DNA of 64,000 nucleotides from Thunnus maccoyii (lineage: Eukaryota; Chordata; Actinopteri; Scombriformes; Scombridae). The position numbers were made by a program, and so were the translations under genes. This document shows, piece after piece, positions 24,862-37,264 of the stretch. How positions within the stretch are numbered: the first letter of the stretch is position 1; each line of letters starts with the position of its first letter. Under the pieces are notes generated by a model. That model saw only the letters and a list, made by a program, of their open reading frames with translations, searched no databases and had not been told where the DNA came from. The DNA lies in assembly GCF_910596095.1 (NCBI RefSeq), contig NC_056544.1, positions 10,091,155-10,155,154 of the forward strand, read 5' to 3'.

Positions 24862-25923
24862 CACTCGTTTGGGGGAGCCATGGACCGACTACGAATGTGT
24901 ACATAGCCAAAATGACTGACTGTCCCTGCCTGTCCACCACACTGCTGTAGTCCCACCTGATGCCATGGCCCACCATTACAACCAAACGGAGCGCTCCCCC
25001 CTCCCCTCATATGTACACACACATTTAAGGACCACAATTTCGCCACATACAGTTCTTATGTACATGCATCAAAAGGTCTGTATGGACACTTGTGTTGCTC
25101 TCACACAGACCTGCAGGAAGAAAGCATCTCTTCACTCTGTACAAACTCGTTGGACCCATCACATGCAAACCAAAACACCAGGATTCCTTCTTGCTTTCCT
25201 CTTTTTATCCTTTGTACCAGAATTTTAATGATTTTTTTGTTCTCTGTTGGTGTGTGCATATTGCATATGTCAGCATTTGGTGTCCTGTGGACATTGTTGT
25301 TTTGAATTTGGATTTTACCGATCTCTGTAGGTTTTATATCACATGTGGGGTGGGAGAGATGAGAGGAGAGGGGGGAGGGTTGAGAGTTGTTTGTCTTTTA
25401 CAAATGGGTGTTCAAATCTGTTCATTGGGAGATCCATTCATCTATTTCTTGGCGCTCTTTAAGGTTCAATAATGCAGATGTATAGCTCAGAAGATGAAAT
25501 GGTTTGTTTTTTTTTCAGTCTATTTTTATCCAATAGGTGTGTTCCATTTTTTGCCATTTTTTAACAAAATGTAACAGTTTAATCAAAGGATGAACTGTCC
25601 TTTGTTTGCAGCTCCTCAGAAATGGTTTTCAGGTGTTCACAATTCATCAGGTTAATATAGAGCTCTAAAGAAATCGAAACCTCAAGGCTGAGATATAATC
25701 TCTTTAGCTGTTAAACACCGTGTCAATCTCCATGTTCTAACAGTGTGCTGGGCAGAAAGACATCAACGCTGCAGTCAGCCTCAGGTTCCCGTCACTGAAA
25801 CTGAGCTCGTCCCGGAACTGTGTCTTAAGCTTACGAATAGATGGCTGTGCTTTCGTGTCATTAGTGAGGCAACATGGCACAGCAGTAGCTTGTTTTCTGG
25901 CGTCAGTGCAGCGTCTGGGGAGG

Positions 25924-25925
25924 GA

Positions 25926-25966
<41 letters not shown>
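25924..25966. repeat. (GA)n microsatellite
   Basis: A GAGA tract with one GACA interruption, inside the tbl1xr1 3' UTR. Confidence 0.95.
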
Positions 25967-25970
<4 letters not shown>

Positions 25971-26437
25971 AAAGGGGGAAGGTGGGCGGGTAGGTCCGGG
26001 AAATTAGGCCCGTAACCGCTTGTATCCATTTGACGTAAACAATAGTCATAATTGTGTTTGTTTCCTCAATCCATGGCTCATTGTGAACCAATGCTGAATG
26101 ATAATCAGACTAAACCGTTCTAATTGTGTCCTGTTTCCATGATCGGTCATTAAACATCAGGACATTATCTGGAGTATCACTTCCTCTGCGGGAGCAGGGT
26201 TTTTTGATCGCACCATGTTAAACATGGCTGAGCATTCGCCTCACATCACATGTGAAACGGCTGATTGACGACACTGGACTTCATATCACAGTTTGAGTTT
26301 AAAACGTTCAGTCAGCTTCAAACGTCCACTTTCACTCGTCGCTGTCGGTGTGCACCTTTCTTGTCCAGTGTCGACTTTTAGTACACACTGCAGTCCCTGC
26401 TTTAGTTTGCTGTTGTCAGGCAGTTGTTGCCCAGCAT

Positions 26438-26439
<2 letters not shown>

Positions 26440-26478
<39 letters not shown>

Positions 26479-26489
26479 TACACACACAC
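26440..26489. repeat. (CA)n microsatellite
   Basis: Two CA runs separated by TATACACATA, inside the tbl1xr1 3' UTR. Confidence 0.95.
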
Positions 26490-27104
26490 TCTCTCTCTGG
26501 AGACAGGCTATGTTCTGGCCTATGCACGGATAGACAGCGCTTTTGTTTGTAGTGTTCAGAGTTGGCGTATTGAGGCAAGTCTGTGCTTGTTAAAATGCAG
26601 ACTTGCAGCATATGACTTGATGTAACATGGTATCTGCATATAATATATATGAGTATATCTGTGCTATCACAGGGGATTCTTTTGTATGCCACTCGTATGC
26701 TAAGGGTGGATTTTAACAACGCTTGAAATATAGCGCGTGCGTGATGTTCTCGTGCATCACCAGGGGTCGTGACCATGAGGAATGTTTTCTTTTTTATAAA
26801 ATACCATTAAACAGTCATAGCGAAATTAAAAGAGCAGCCCATTGAAGGTTTTTTTTTTTTTTTGCACTTTAAAAATGGAGAAACAGGGAGGTGTGTTTAT
26901 TCAAGCCATCGTCGACACATCTAATGCTAAAATGCTCTTTAAAGATGAATCAGAATTGATGCAGAAAGCGTGCAGCGTTCCAGTGGGATTAAAGGGTGAA
27001 TAGTGTCTTGTCTGACTCCTCGGGGTACGTCAAAGTCGAACCAAGCCAACTTCATGGCATTCCAGGTCTCATCTCGCAGCCATAACTAACACCTAACGGC
27101 TTGA

Positions 27105-27128
27105 TACACACACACACACACACACACA
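27105..27128. repeat. (CA)n microsatellite
   Basis: A short CA run near the 3' end of the tbl1xr1 3' UTR. Confidence 0.9.
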
Positions 27129-27492
27129 TACACATGTCAGACATTTCAGAGGTTTTGTTCAGAATGTTACTTGTTATGAAAAAAAAATTTTGTACTGATG
27201 CTAAAGACTATTTTGAAGTTTGCTTTAATACAGTCGACAGTGATTGGACTGTACCACAAAGACACTATTTCAAATGATGTCTATGACAGTGGAATGGTAT
27301 TTTATAATGGTTTGTTTTTAGATGATAAGCTTTTTACACTGCATTCAAGTGTGTTTGCTATTTTTTGTTCCTATCGAAAGTACTAACGTTAATTCTATCT
27401 TTGCTATGTTTGAGAGCCCTTGAAGGTTTTGTACTTCTCAAAACTTTTGTAATTCTGATTTTATTTGTAGCTACGTACTCAAAATGAACAAA

Positions 27493-27698
27493 AATAAAAA
27501 ATAAAATCTGGATTTAATTGTTGATGTATTATAACACAGAACATGTAAATACCAATTTACAGATTTTTTTTTCTTTGTTGTGTTGTCTTTGCCCTCACCT
27601 ACGTTGTACTCTCTTTCTCTCTCACTCGCATGGTTGCAGCCCGCAGCCTCCTGATCTGACTGTTGTAATATCACTCAGATCACAAGGTCTAGAATAAA
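27493..27698 (+). terminator. tbl1xr1: tbl1xr1 polyadenylation signals
   Basis: Three AATAAA hexamers (27493-27498, 27500-27505, 27693-27698) follow the long 3' UTR. Cleavage is expected 10-30 bases after whichever is used. GT/T-rich sequence (GTGTTTGCTTGTTTGCTTTT) begins about 20 bases after the last one, favouring the distal site. Confidence 0.6.
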
Positions 27699-28084
27699 AT
27701 CTATTTTGATAATATCAATGTGTTTGCTTGTTTGCTTTTTATTTCCACACTGATGCATTAACTGTTTCTTTACTAAAGGAGTTCTTGAGTGAATGTCTCT
27801 GTGGGGCTCATAAATCAATATAAACTGTGTGTGATATGTCACGCATACACAGCAACCAAACTCTAATTAACAATTTCTGTTTTAAGCCATGCTAGTGGCT
27901 CGGCACTAGGAATCACTAAATATCTGTCTGTGCATCGCTTTGGTCCAGATTAAATATCTCTGCAATTACTGCATGGATTTCCATGAAACTGATCCTACAG
28001 ATGCCCCTGACCTTTCTTTTAGTGCCTTGAGGTTCGCATTTGCGTTTTCTAAGGTTGACATTTTTTGTTATTTATCCCTCTGCG

Positions 28085-28480
28085 CCAGTGACAGCTGTGG
28101 CCGGAGGCATTATGTTTTCAGGTTGTCCGTCTATCCAATTCTCATGAATGTGATATCTTAGAAACACCCTGATGGAATTTCTTCAAACTTGACACAAACG
28201 TCCACTTGAACGTATTAACTATACTCTTTAAAATAGAGAGTACAGTCCTCTCTGTGTGAAAAGTGCTGTGAGATAACTTCTGTTGTGATTTGGCGCTATA
28301 TAAATTAAAAAATTGGATTAAGTTAAAATCAAGGATGATCTAATTAGATTTAGATGGCCAAAGGTCAAGGTTACTGTGACCTCATATCCATCCCATTCTT
28401 GTGACCACAATATCTCAGAAAAGCCTGTAGTGAATTTCTTCAAATTTGGCACAAACATCCATTTGGACTCAAGGAAGCAT
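28085..28480. repeat. Two repeat units split by a retroelement tail
   Basis: The motif ATCTYAGAAA..C...TGRAATTTCTTCAAA with ACAAACRTCCAYTTG occurs twice, near 28139-28215 and 28392-28470, in direct orientation. Between them (about 28245-28320) is GATTTGGCGCTATATAAATT, the type of 3' tail seen on fish LINE/SINE elements. This suggests insertion into the first unit. Confidence 0.5.
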
Positions 28481-28562
28481 CCACGTTTTAGAATTTGTAG
28501 CTTCTTTGCAATAACATCCACATCTGAAGGATCATCTACTGTCATGGCTAAAACTTTGTGTT

Positions 28563-28660
28563 CTATCAGAATCAGCTTTATTAGCCAAGCATGTGAACAC
28601 TTATAAGGAAAATACACTTGATACCTTTTATTAGATTCCTTCAGAGTCTTCACTACAAAT
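28563..28660. repeat. Retroelement-like fragment (AGAATCAGCTTTATTAGCCA)
   Basis: The segment matches a dispersed vertebrate/fish repeat that I know by its AGAATCAGCTTTATTGGCCA start. It is short, degenerate and non-coding. Attribution is from memory. Confidence 0.4.
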
Positions 28661-30087
28661 ATTATGAGTCTGGACACACCTGGATGAAAACTGCAACTTG
28701 ACTGGTTAGCAGAGGCATACAACAATACTGAGGCAGTACTTTTAATTGTGAAATGTTTCACCAACTATTGAATGAAGTGCCATAGAATTTGTCTCATCAA
28801 CAAGGTATGAATCACACATTCATATCCCCCTAAAGATGAATTGTAATAACTCTGGTGATCCCCTCCCCCTCTAGCGCCATTGTCACGTCAAAATTTTGTT
28901 TGGTTAGAGTTTGGTTTTTTACCAAATACCTGCAAAACCGATGACATTCCCAGCAGCTGTACTCAATTAACATATGTTAGCATGCTAACATGCTAAACTA
29001 AGTTGGTGAAATAGTAAACTATATAGCTACTAAACATCAGCATGTTAGAATGCTGACATTAGCATTTAGCTCAAAGCAGCCCTGTGTCTAAAAGCCTCTC
29101 ACACAGCAGGGTCTTCTTAAAATATTGTGCAAGCGGAAACAACTATGTCCTCTGATGTAATATACTGTGGTATGAGTCGCTTAAATGTTCAATAGGATAA
29201 AGTTGCTTTTATCAGCCTTTGTGAATGCGATTAATCATTGGCGTCAGGTGGGGTATGACAAGTATGGCAGCTGCCAAACCTTGGAATCCGTTAAAAGAGG
29301 AAGAAGAAACTAATTTCACTCACATTGCCTGAAAATTGATTATTTATGCTCAACAAATCTCCCCTGGGTAAATAAAGATAGATGTTTTTTTCACAAAACG
29401 TAAATATGTATCTACAACATGTGAAATGTCAGTGTAGTCAAGTGGGCGGTGTTGCAAGCTGTTGCTCCTGAGCAGCTGCTAGCCAGGCGGCTAACAATCG
29501 AGCCTACAGCTGCAGCAGTCCGGGTTGGGAACACATAAAGGTTTAAAACAGACTGACCAACCTCACGTACTGAGGGAGAGAGAGATAGACAGAAAGCAGT
29601 TGGGAGGAAAGGAGCTGTGATGAAGTTTCACTCAGTGTATGGTGAGTAAATTGTTATGCAGGTGCGTTGTATTTTTGTAGTTGGCTAACATGTGTTAGAA
29701 AGTATTGTTGTGATGATGGAGGGCGGTGTTAAATTATGGATGATTGCTGTGTGTAGTCTATGTTGTATGGGTGTCTGGTAGATGGGTTACATTATCATGC
29801 TGAGAGAGATGGGCGGGGTGGAGACAAGAGCTACGGAAATGGAGCTATTGCGCAAAATGTTCACATTACTGTTATTGTGTACCGTCCAAATATTTGGACA
29901 AATTGTACTTTTATGCTTTGGCATCATCATTCTTGAAACTTCCATGCAAGTAAAGCACTGTTTATTTAATTGAATTCAGAGAGCAAGAGGGTTCATGGAG
30001 ATTTGTCGCGCTGCTGCGTTTCCGAGTTTTGCTCATTACTGACTTACGATTGCAAATGATGAGTAAAAGAAAAAACTGCATCTGTGG

Positions 30088-30106
30088 TAACAACAACAAC
30101 AACAAC

Positions 30107-30146
<40 letters not shown>

Positions 30147-30153
30147 GTAATAA
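30088..30153. repeat. (CAA)n/(TAA)n microsatellite
   Basis: CAA repeats change into TAA repeats that run up to the start of the neighbouring mobile element. A matching TAA run occurs inside the other end of that element. Confidence 0.95.
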
Positions 30154-32108
30154 TTAAAGCTGCAAGCAGCAATGATTGGGCCCTCGCACCCTTACGCACG
30201 TCGGGGCGTGGCTCAGCCGAAGGGCTTTTATTGCAGGCATGCAGATGTGTTCAGGACCGGACTCATCGAACACTGGACGAGAGTTAAATATCATTTCCTG
30301 TGTCCTATGTGGTGCTGGAGAATACCCATTAAGTAAACATCATGTTGCTGTATATCAACTGTAGACCACACCTTGAAAAATTCATGTGAATCAGATGATG
30401 TTTGTCATATAAGGCTGATTTCCTGTTGTCAGTAGGTGGCGCTATGACTACGACTCAATATTGTCATGTAGATGTGTTCAGAATAGGATTCTTATCAAGC
30501 ATGAGGCATTTGGTGCAGGTTGGACGATGTACATTAGCAACTTCCTGCCTCATGGTGAAACGTCTAAGTTTGCCGCGTTGCCACAGCAAGGGTATTCAGT
30601 GAAAACTCAAGATTTTGATAACATTTGATCACAATCTATTCTACATTACACATGTCATTATGATGAATGCTGTAGGAGAAGTTCATTAAAATACAAGACG
30701 TGCAAAATCGTCAAAATTGACCACAAAATTCAAATTGGCCAACTTCCTGTTTGGTTTAAGCTATGGGTTCAAGAGACATTTTTGTGCGGCCTGGCATGAT
30801 ACATGTGTGTACCAATTTTCGTACATGTAGGTTTAACATGACACTGGGGTTGCTTTGTTGAAATATTGTAGAGGGCGCTGTCGAGCCATTCTGCCACACC
30901 CATTAAGACCTGTCGTGTGTGCAAAGTTTTGTGAGTTTTCAAGCATGTCTAGCTCCTTAAAAACAGCTTCGTATTTTGTGGCAAACAATTTGTTGCCATG
31001 GCAACAGCTTCTGATGAAAACTCAAAAGCTTCAAAAGTTATCATCATCAAGGTCTTACACCTCGGCTGACCAAATTATTTATTTCTGGCTAACCTGTTAG
31101 GAGTAGTTAGCAAAAGAATGGCACTTACGACTTCCTGTTGCCAGTAGGTGGCGCTATGGCTATGACTCAATATGAGCCTGTACTTGCCTTTCATACCGGG
31201 ACCCTTATCAAGCATGGGAAATTTGGAAAAGATCTGGTCATGCAGAGTCAAGTTATGACACTTTCTTTGTTCATGGCGAAACATCGAAATTCGCCGCGCC
31301 ACCATAGCAAAGGCATCTGGTGAAAACTCACCATTTTCACTATATGGAATCATCAAAGACTTAAGGTTTTTCTGACCAAATTTAAGATGGATCTGTTCCT
31401 CCTGCTTGGTACAACTCATAAAAGTACTGAACATGTAACTTCCTGTCGCCAGTAGGTGGCGCTATGAATATGTCTCAATATTGACAAGAGATGTATTCAG
31501 GATGGGACCCTCATGAAACATGAGAAATTTGGTGCAGATTGGACAATATATATCGGAGTTATAAGGACTTCCTGTTTCATGGGGAAACATCAAAGTTTGC
31601 CGCGTCGCCATGGCAAGGGCACTCAGCGAAAGCTTAAGATCTTGATAACTTTTCATCACAAAGGTCTTAAGATGAAACTGACAAAATTTGAAGTTGGTGG
31701 GGTTAAATCTCTAGGAGGAGTTTGTTAAAATAAAAGGCAGTCCTTGAATTTTGTTTTATGTGGGAGTTGAAGAACATATCATGATCAAAAATAACTCCCA
31801 GATTCCTTTTCTAGATGGCAACGCCATCTAGATTAGCTAAATCATTAGATAATGTGTTTCTAAGGTGTTTAGGGCCAAGCACAATAATTTGTGTCTTACA
31901 TGTGCCCAGTGAATTTTGTTCATCTACATGAAACTGAAAGGAGGGGTTCAAATTTGAGATTTTCTAGGAGGCGCCATCGAGCCATTTTCCAGTGCCCATG
32001 CTCGAGACCTATAAAATATTAAATTTTTCACCACTTTTGATGAATGTGCAAAATTTCATTAGTTTTCGAGCACCATTAGCCGCTCAAAAATGCTTTTCTT
32101 CATGGAGT

Positions 32109-32143
<35 letters not shown>

Positions 32144-32195
32144 TCCTTGAATTACAATAGGGCCTTCGCACCGCTAGGTGCTCGGCCCTAATTAA
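30154..32195. mobile_element. Large non-coding element with repeated AGGTGGCGCTATG units
   Basis: It starts TTAAAGCTGCAAGCAGC and ends in an imperfect hairpin (GGGCC-TTCG-CACC-GCTA-GGTG-CTC-GGCCC, 32160-32188) followed by TAATTAA. The block CCAGTAGGTGGCGCTATG recurs at about 30432, 31144 and 31452, each followed by CTCAATAT, an ATGRRRMATTTGG motif and a TGCCGCGYYGCCAYRGCAA-type sequence. The spacing is 308 bases between the last two and 712 between the first two. It is a widespread teleost repeat, probably non-autonomous, and no transposase is seen. A TAA run (32110-32143) lies just inside the right end. Confidence 0.65.
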
Positions 32196-32334
32196 TTTAG
32201 ACCCGGCTTCTAATTGAGACTGGCCTTTATTTATCAAAATGTGTAGGTATACCCGGCCAGTAAAAGGGACTCGGCTTTTAAATAGTTTTAAAAGTTTGAA
32301 AAGTTTTAGGTAACCGAACCTCCATATTAACATG

Positions 32335-32825
32335 CTATTTAGTATGCTAACAGTATGTGAATGTTTTTAGTATGTTCGAAACCTTAGTATGAAACCAATA
32401 GTACGTGAAGTGCATACTTTTTCCGGGGAAATATTACAATATGAAAGCACTGGACACTACGCCGGCATACATATCCCACAATGCAATGCAGTAGTGACGA
32501 CGACAATAACGACATAACAGACAGGGGCGGAGAGCGAACAGGGCAATTCTGGCGTAATGTCAGTAACGCTTCACTTTAAGTAGGGTTTCACTTTGCTAGG
32601 TGTAGTACATTTTTTAAAATTAGTTCAGACTTTATGTTTGGCACGGTTACCATGGTTACGCGTCTTCAACCGGCAAGGAGGCTGTCAGGAAGTGACGTGA
32701 TAATTACGGCTTAGTGCGTCCGAAGAGATAGATACTACTGTTAATTCACACAGACGTATGCTGAACGATAGTACAAATATTGAGTATGTAGTGCATAGTA
32801 TGTGATTTCTGACGCAGCGACTGAG
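32335..32825. mobile_element. Element with repeated AGTATG ends
   Basis: The left side has AGTATGCTAACAGTATG and ACTTTTTCCGG. The right side has GAGTATGTAGTGCATAGTATG followed by TTTCTGACGCAGC. The arrangement resembles fish hAT-type non-autonomous elements that end in TGCATACT motifs. It contains ATCCCACAATGCAATGC, a common motif in such repeats. Ends are not exactly defined. Confidence 0.35.
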
Positions 32826-33609
32826 TATTTCTGACGTCATGTCACATTGCAATGCCCTGGTTTTCGCTGAAACAACGACCCTGCGATTAATTGAATTTTA
32901 TTTTCAATTAAGTTTACGGCGTCCAACGATTATGACAACGAGATAATCGAGATAAAACTATTATTGTGCCGCATTCCGTTTTTGTCTTGTTATAAATCCA
33001 GAGCATCGTGTGTCGGAGCAGCCGGACAGTAAAAGAAAAGCAGAGCGTGGTCTTCCTCACAGAGCCAACGTGTCTTCCAGCCGCTCAGCGCCGCGCTTTC
33101 TTTCTGCAGTCTGTTATTGTGCACGATTACTTGTACAAAACTGATTCAAAAATTATTAGATAGGTTACGCGTATACAGGGCAGAGAAATCGAAATTCTCC
33201 AGGGAGCAACAATCTACCCGTGGAAAGCATGATTCTCTAATAATATACTCCGATTACAGAAAGCAGGTTTCTCGTTCATGTGGCAGTTAAGTAATCAGCT
33301 TTCTGGAGAAAACTGACTGTAACATGATGACTCAAATGTATGTTAATACACTGAATGACAAAACAAGTCAATGATTTCAAATGATGTCAAACATCTTGCT
33401 TCTCAAAGTACCATGACGAATGATCATTTTAGTATTGATCACTCTCCACATGACATGCATCTCAACAATCAGTATAATAATATTTCAGCTATTTTGGTCT
33501 TATGTATGTATTTATTTATTATTTTTATATATGATATGTTGAGTAGTTTTCAGTAGGTTGTGGAAGTGCACTACAACATAGATCTTACTTATTTTGATCT
33601 AATTTATTT

Positions 33610-33612
<3 letters not shown>

Positions 33613-33669
<57 letters not shown>

Positions 33670-33708
33670 TTATTTTATTTATCTAATTTTTTTTTTTTTT
33701 TTTTTTTT
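33613..33708. repeat. (AT)n tract followed by T-run
   Basis: Roughly 53 bases of AT dinucleotides (33613-33665), a TTTATTTA bridge, then a T22 run. It is capable of cruciform formation, and reading frames through it are artefacts. Confidence 0.95.
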
Positions 33709-33824
33709 ACATTTTTTATTGGTTTTTCAGTTGAATTATATGTAAAGTTCAAGGAAACCCACTGTTGAAAAATTTTATTAAAAAGTTCAACAAATGCATG
33801 ATGTTTCCAAAGTCAATGACTAAT

Positions 33825-33901
33825 CGTGTTAAATAATCGTGATCTCAATATTGACTAAAATAATTGTGATTATGATTTTTGCCACAAGCAACCAGCCCTA
33901 T
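33825..33901. repeat. Dispersed fish repeat end (AATCGTGAT...AGCCCTA)
   Basis: AATCGTGATCTCAATATTGA followed by AATAATTGTGATTATGATTT and CCAGCCCTA resembles the end of a common teleost repeat. The other end was not located with confidence. Confidence 0.4.
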
Positions 33902-34347
33902 AAAGAACTGACAAGAGATATTAGACTCTCCCTTGTTCTCTTTTTTTGTTCCCATTTTCCACTGAGTTCTCTTGACCGTTGCCATCACTGCTCCTGTTGT
34001 TAGCTATCAAGAGTGTCACACTAGCAGTGTGAAATTTGAATCTAATGCTTGAACTGCAATAACAGTACTTCCTTCCTGATAGTCTGTATAGAATCAGCCA
34101 CATGAGGTTTTCCAATTCAAATGCTATTCAAATTGTATATCATAGGAAAAAATTACGCCAGTGTGCACAGAGAAAACAAAAACACCAGCTGTCACCACAG
34201 GTATTCATACATTTGTTTGTACTTTTTAAGATGAATCTGGTGATCTTCTATATTTGTGTCAAATCCAGTGAAAATAAGAAAACCAACAATAAACTGATCC
34301 TACTGACAAAATATTAGTCTGTGTAACCAAATCCTGATATATTTATA

Positions 34348-34855
34348 CTTCTGTGCCATAGACCTACATTTTTGTCCAAAAACTACTAAAAACACATGAG
34401 TGAGGCGCATCTTTGCACTGGGTGATATGTTCCTTCACCACGATAAACATGGCACTGTAGTTTATTTTGAGTCAATCCCACATTCACTGTCTTGCTGTTG
34501 TAAAAACACAGGATGGCACCTATGGTGCCCAGCTGTTAAAGAAATTATTTAGCCCTCTGTAAAGTTGACACTATGTCTTTAGTAAGAATCAACAGGCTTT
34601 TGAATCTAAAATAAAGCTTTGTAGGTTTGAACAGTGTTTGACCATGCAGGATTTGTAATGACTGGCAATGGCTTCTGCTGCTATCAGGGTTTAAATACCT
34701 GATAAACGCTATTTGAACACATAAAATCTAATTTTAAGGCACATTTCAGAGAAAATAAACTACAGTGCCATGTTCATTGTAAAGACGGAATATATCACCC
34801 TATACAATACAATAATACAATAGTTTTTGGACAACAGGGACTATAGCTACAGAAG
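34348..34855. mobile_element. Fold-back element with arms of about 120 bp
   Basis: The left arm begins CTTCTGTGCCATAG and contains TTTGTCCAAAAACTACT, GGGTGATATGTTCC and ACATGGCACTGTAGTTTATT. The right arm, reverse-complemented, begins CTTCTGTAGCTATAG and has TTGTCCAAAAACTATT, GGGTGATATATTCC and the same ACATGGCACTGTAGTTTATT in the same order. The loop is about 260 bases with no coding potential. It is a long-TIR MITE or fold-back transposon. Confidence 0.7.
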
Positions 34856-35934
34856 AATAAGCTATCAGGCATTAGCTACACAGCCCAATACTTGTTAGTA
34901 GGATTAAGTTGGTCTTTTCATGGGATTTGACCACAATAGAAATATAAAATATCACAAGACCTATCCTGTAAAAGCTACATTAATTACTACAGTGTTATAT
35001 TGACTATGCACAGGATTTCTCTCACTATTCAGCTGTTGCTTGACATCATTCATTCATTGTTTAAATTACACTCATTGTTAGCTGTTAATAAGAGTGCATT
35101 AGCAAATTATTTATTAGCTAGGTAATATTACTTGTTGACATACTTAATTCTAGCTAACACGTAGCGTACTTTGTTAGCAAATAGTTTGTTAGGTACAGTA
35201 GGTAGTATTAGCTAATATGTTAGTATTTCTGTTTTATTGATGCCAACATTTGTGTCCAGTCTTTTTAGTTCAAAATGTCCTCTTTCTGTATCCATTGCAG
35301 TTCAGCAGGTAGTGTCCAGGGAAACACTGCCTCAGATATTCACTTCTGTTTAACCATAGAATTCCTTTTTGTACAGAATGAAGATTTTGTCGTCAATCTC
35401 CTACAGTGCAGTTGCGTTAGGAAATTATCTTTTCAATGCCTTTTTAATGTACATATGTGATGTACGTTTTTTTTATTAGATAGACTTACAAAAATCTGAA
35501 CCTGTCCTTTATTAATACACTTGAAAAATCCCATCATGCATTCAGTCATGTGCTCAGCACGACCTTAGTCTTCTACATCTGTGACCTCCTGACAAGCATT
35601 TCTTCTAATCAGGTCATTCTGTATATTTTTAGACATCCATCTACTGTACCAGTCGGTTGCCAAACTCTCAGGTGATATTCTGAGAAGCTGCTTTGAAAGT
35701 GGTTTGACAGTTTGGAGGTTGCTTGTTTGTCCTAAACCATGACTGCCATTTTGACGACAACATTATAAGTCTCTGTTTGAATAAAAAAGCAACGTTGTTT
35801 GGGTGATAAAAAGTACAAGCCAAAATGAAAAATAAATCGGTGTAATTATATTTGGTGTGGGTGTTTTTGGTTTGTCTCAAGCAGGTAGCTGCCGGTCTGA
35901 AATGTGAAGCCAATGCAGAAGTGACTTAAACCTG

Positions 35935-36670
35935 CATTCTCTCTAATGGCCAGCAGGGGGCGACTCCACTGGTTGCAGAAAGAAGTCTATGAGAAAATGA
36001 CCCTACTTCTCACTTGATTTATTATCTCACTAAACACTTTCCTAATGAGTTTATGGTCTCAATCACTAGTTTCAAGTCTTCTTCAATGCATCATGATGTT
36101 CATTTTGTAAATGATGGTCCAATTTAGAGTAAAATAGACGATAAAGTAGGTATGCTTTAGGGCGTGGCTACGTTGTGGTTGTGATTGGCGACAACGTTGA
36201 TTACGTAAGGTAATCAGGGCGTAACCCCAGATTGACGGAGTATGGGCGCTGCTATTTCACAGTATGTTTTCAGTTCATGAAAGTTAATTGTTACATTTTG
36301 GTCACTTAAAAAAACGCTTGTTCAGCGTTTGTTGTGTATTGTGATAAGGACCCTCTAAGGACTCTGCTGTTTAGCTTTTTCGGTAAGTAAGTTTTGTTTA
36401 ATGGTTTTAAGCCTGTTTTTCGCTAGCGAAAATTAGCATTAGCATTATCACAGTTAACCATAGACTGTAAATGCACAGTGCTAACCAAGCTAGCAGCTAG
36501 TGCTATGGTCAGCTCCACTCTCTCGTCCCAATGTCTTCTTGCTTCTGGCTCCAAAACTCAAAGATGGCGACGGTCAAATCGCTAAAGTCGAGGCCTCAAA
36601 ACTCAAAACGGCAGTCCACAAACCAATGGGTAACGTCACGGTGACTACGTCCACGTTTTTTTTAGTCTGT
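35935..36670. repeat. Dispersed percomorph repeat (CAGCAGGGGGCGACTCC type)
   Basis: From GGCCAGCAGGGGGCGACTCC through AGAAGTCTATGAGAAAATGA to GTCACGGTGACTACGTCCAC this follows, from memory, a high-copy repeat of spiny-rayed fishes. Its presence supports a percomorph source. It is non-coding: the 113-codon frame at 36500-36841 lies across its 3' end. Confidence 0.55.
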
Positions 36671-37264
36671 TGTTTGTCTATAGTTCTGTTTTCTTTGCAT
36701 CTTACACAACCCAGACAAAAGTTTCTGCTAGAACAAGTTTTACTAATTTTGAAATCTGAGTGTCCTCACATTCTTTACATACATGTTAACAATTCAAATA
36801 ACCACATTAAAGCACCCAAACATCTGGTTGATCTAGTCTAAATAATACCATGTGTGAATGCTTATCAGTTTTGAAATCACTGTGGCTTGTGTAGACATAC
36901 TGGTAAGTCTGTCTCAAACTCATTCATTTCATTTTGAAACTGGACACAAAAAGTATGACTTAAACAAACAGCAGCATGTCTGGGAGTTGTGGGAAGAAAA
37001 AAGTGGATTTTAGGGACAACATCACATGGCCAAAGTAATGTGTAAGAAAGGAACACAGATATTTAACTCAATTCTTAGGAGGGTTTCATGGAAAAGTAAT
37101 TATGTACTAATTACAGGGCTAACTGAGACACAATCGGTATACTACAATTCTTTTAGTCAATACACATCATGTCAGCGGGACATACAAAAACTGTGTTAGC
37201 ATAAAACAAACAAATAGGATGAATAAAGTGTACAGAAAAAAAAAAGAATGTTTATTTGGGTTTA

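Larger units (their letters stand above)
24862..27720 (+). other. tbl1xr1: tbl1xr1 3' UTR
   Basis: No gene is found after the stop at 24859-24861 until the polyadenylation signals. AATAAA occurs at 27493, 27500 and 27693, giving a 3' UTR of about 2.65 or 2.85 kb, in keeping with the long 3' UTR of this gene in other vertebrates. It contains Pumilio-type TGTANATA sites (24898-24905 and 27544-27551), a GA run (25924-25966) and CA runs (26440-26489, 27105-27128). Reading frames of 60-126 codons here are chance. Confidence 0.7.

Noticed and set aside
28318-28764. 148-codon minus-strand frame, the longest unassigned one in the left gap
   Set aside because: It runs through dispersed fish repeat sequence that is present in tandem and is broken by an insertion; no recognisable protein.
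33613-33708. AT/T-rich tract as a matrix-attachment or replication origin
   Set aside because: Simple AT repeats are common in fish intergenic DNA and nothing else here supports a specific function.
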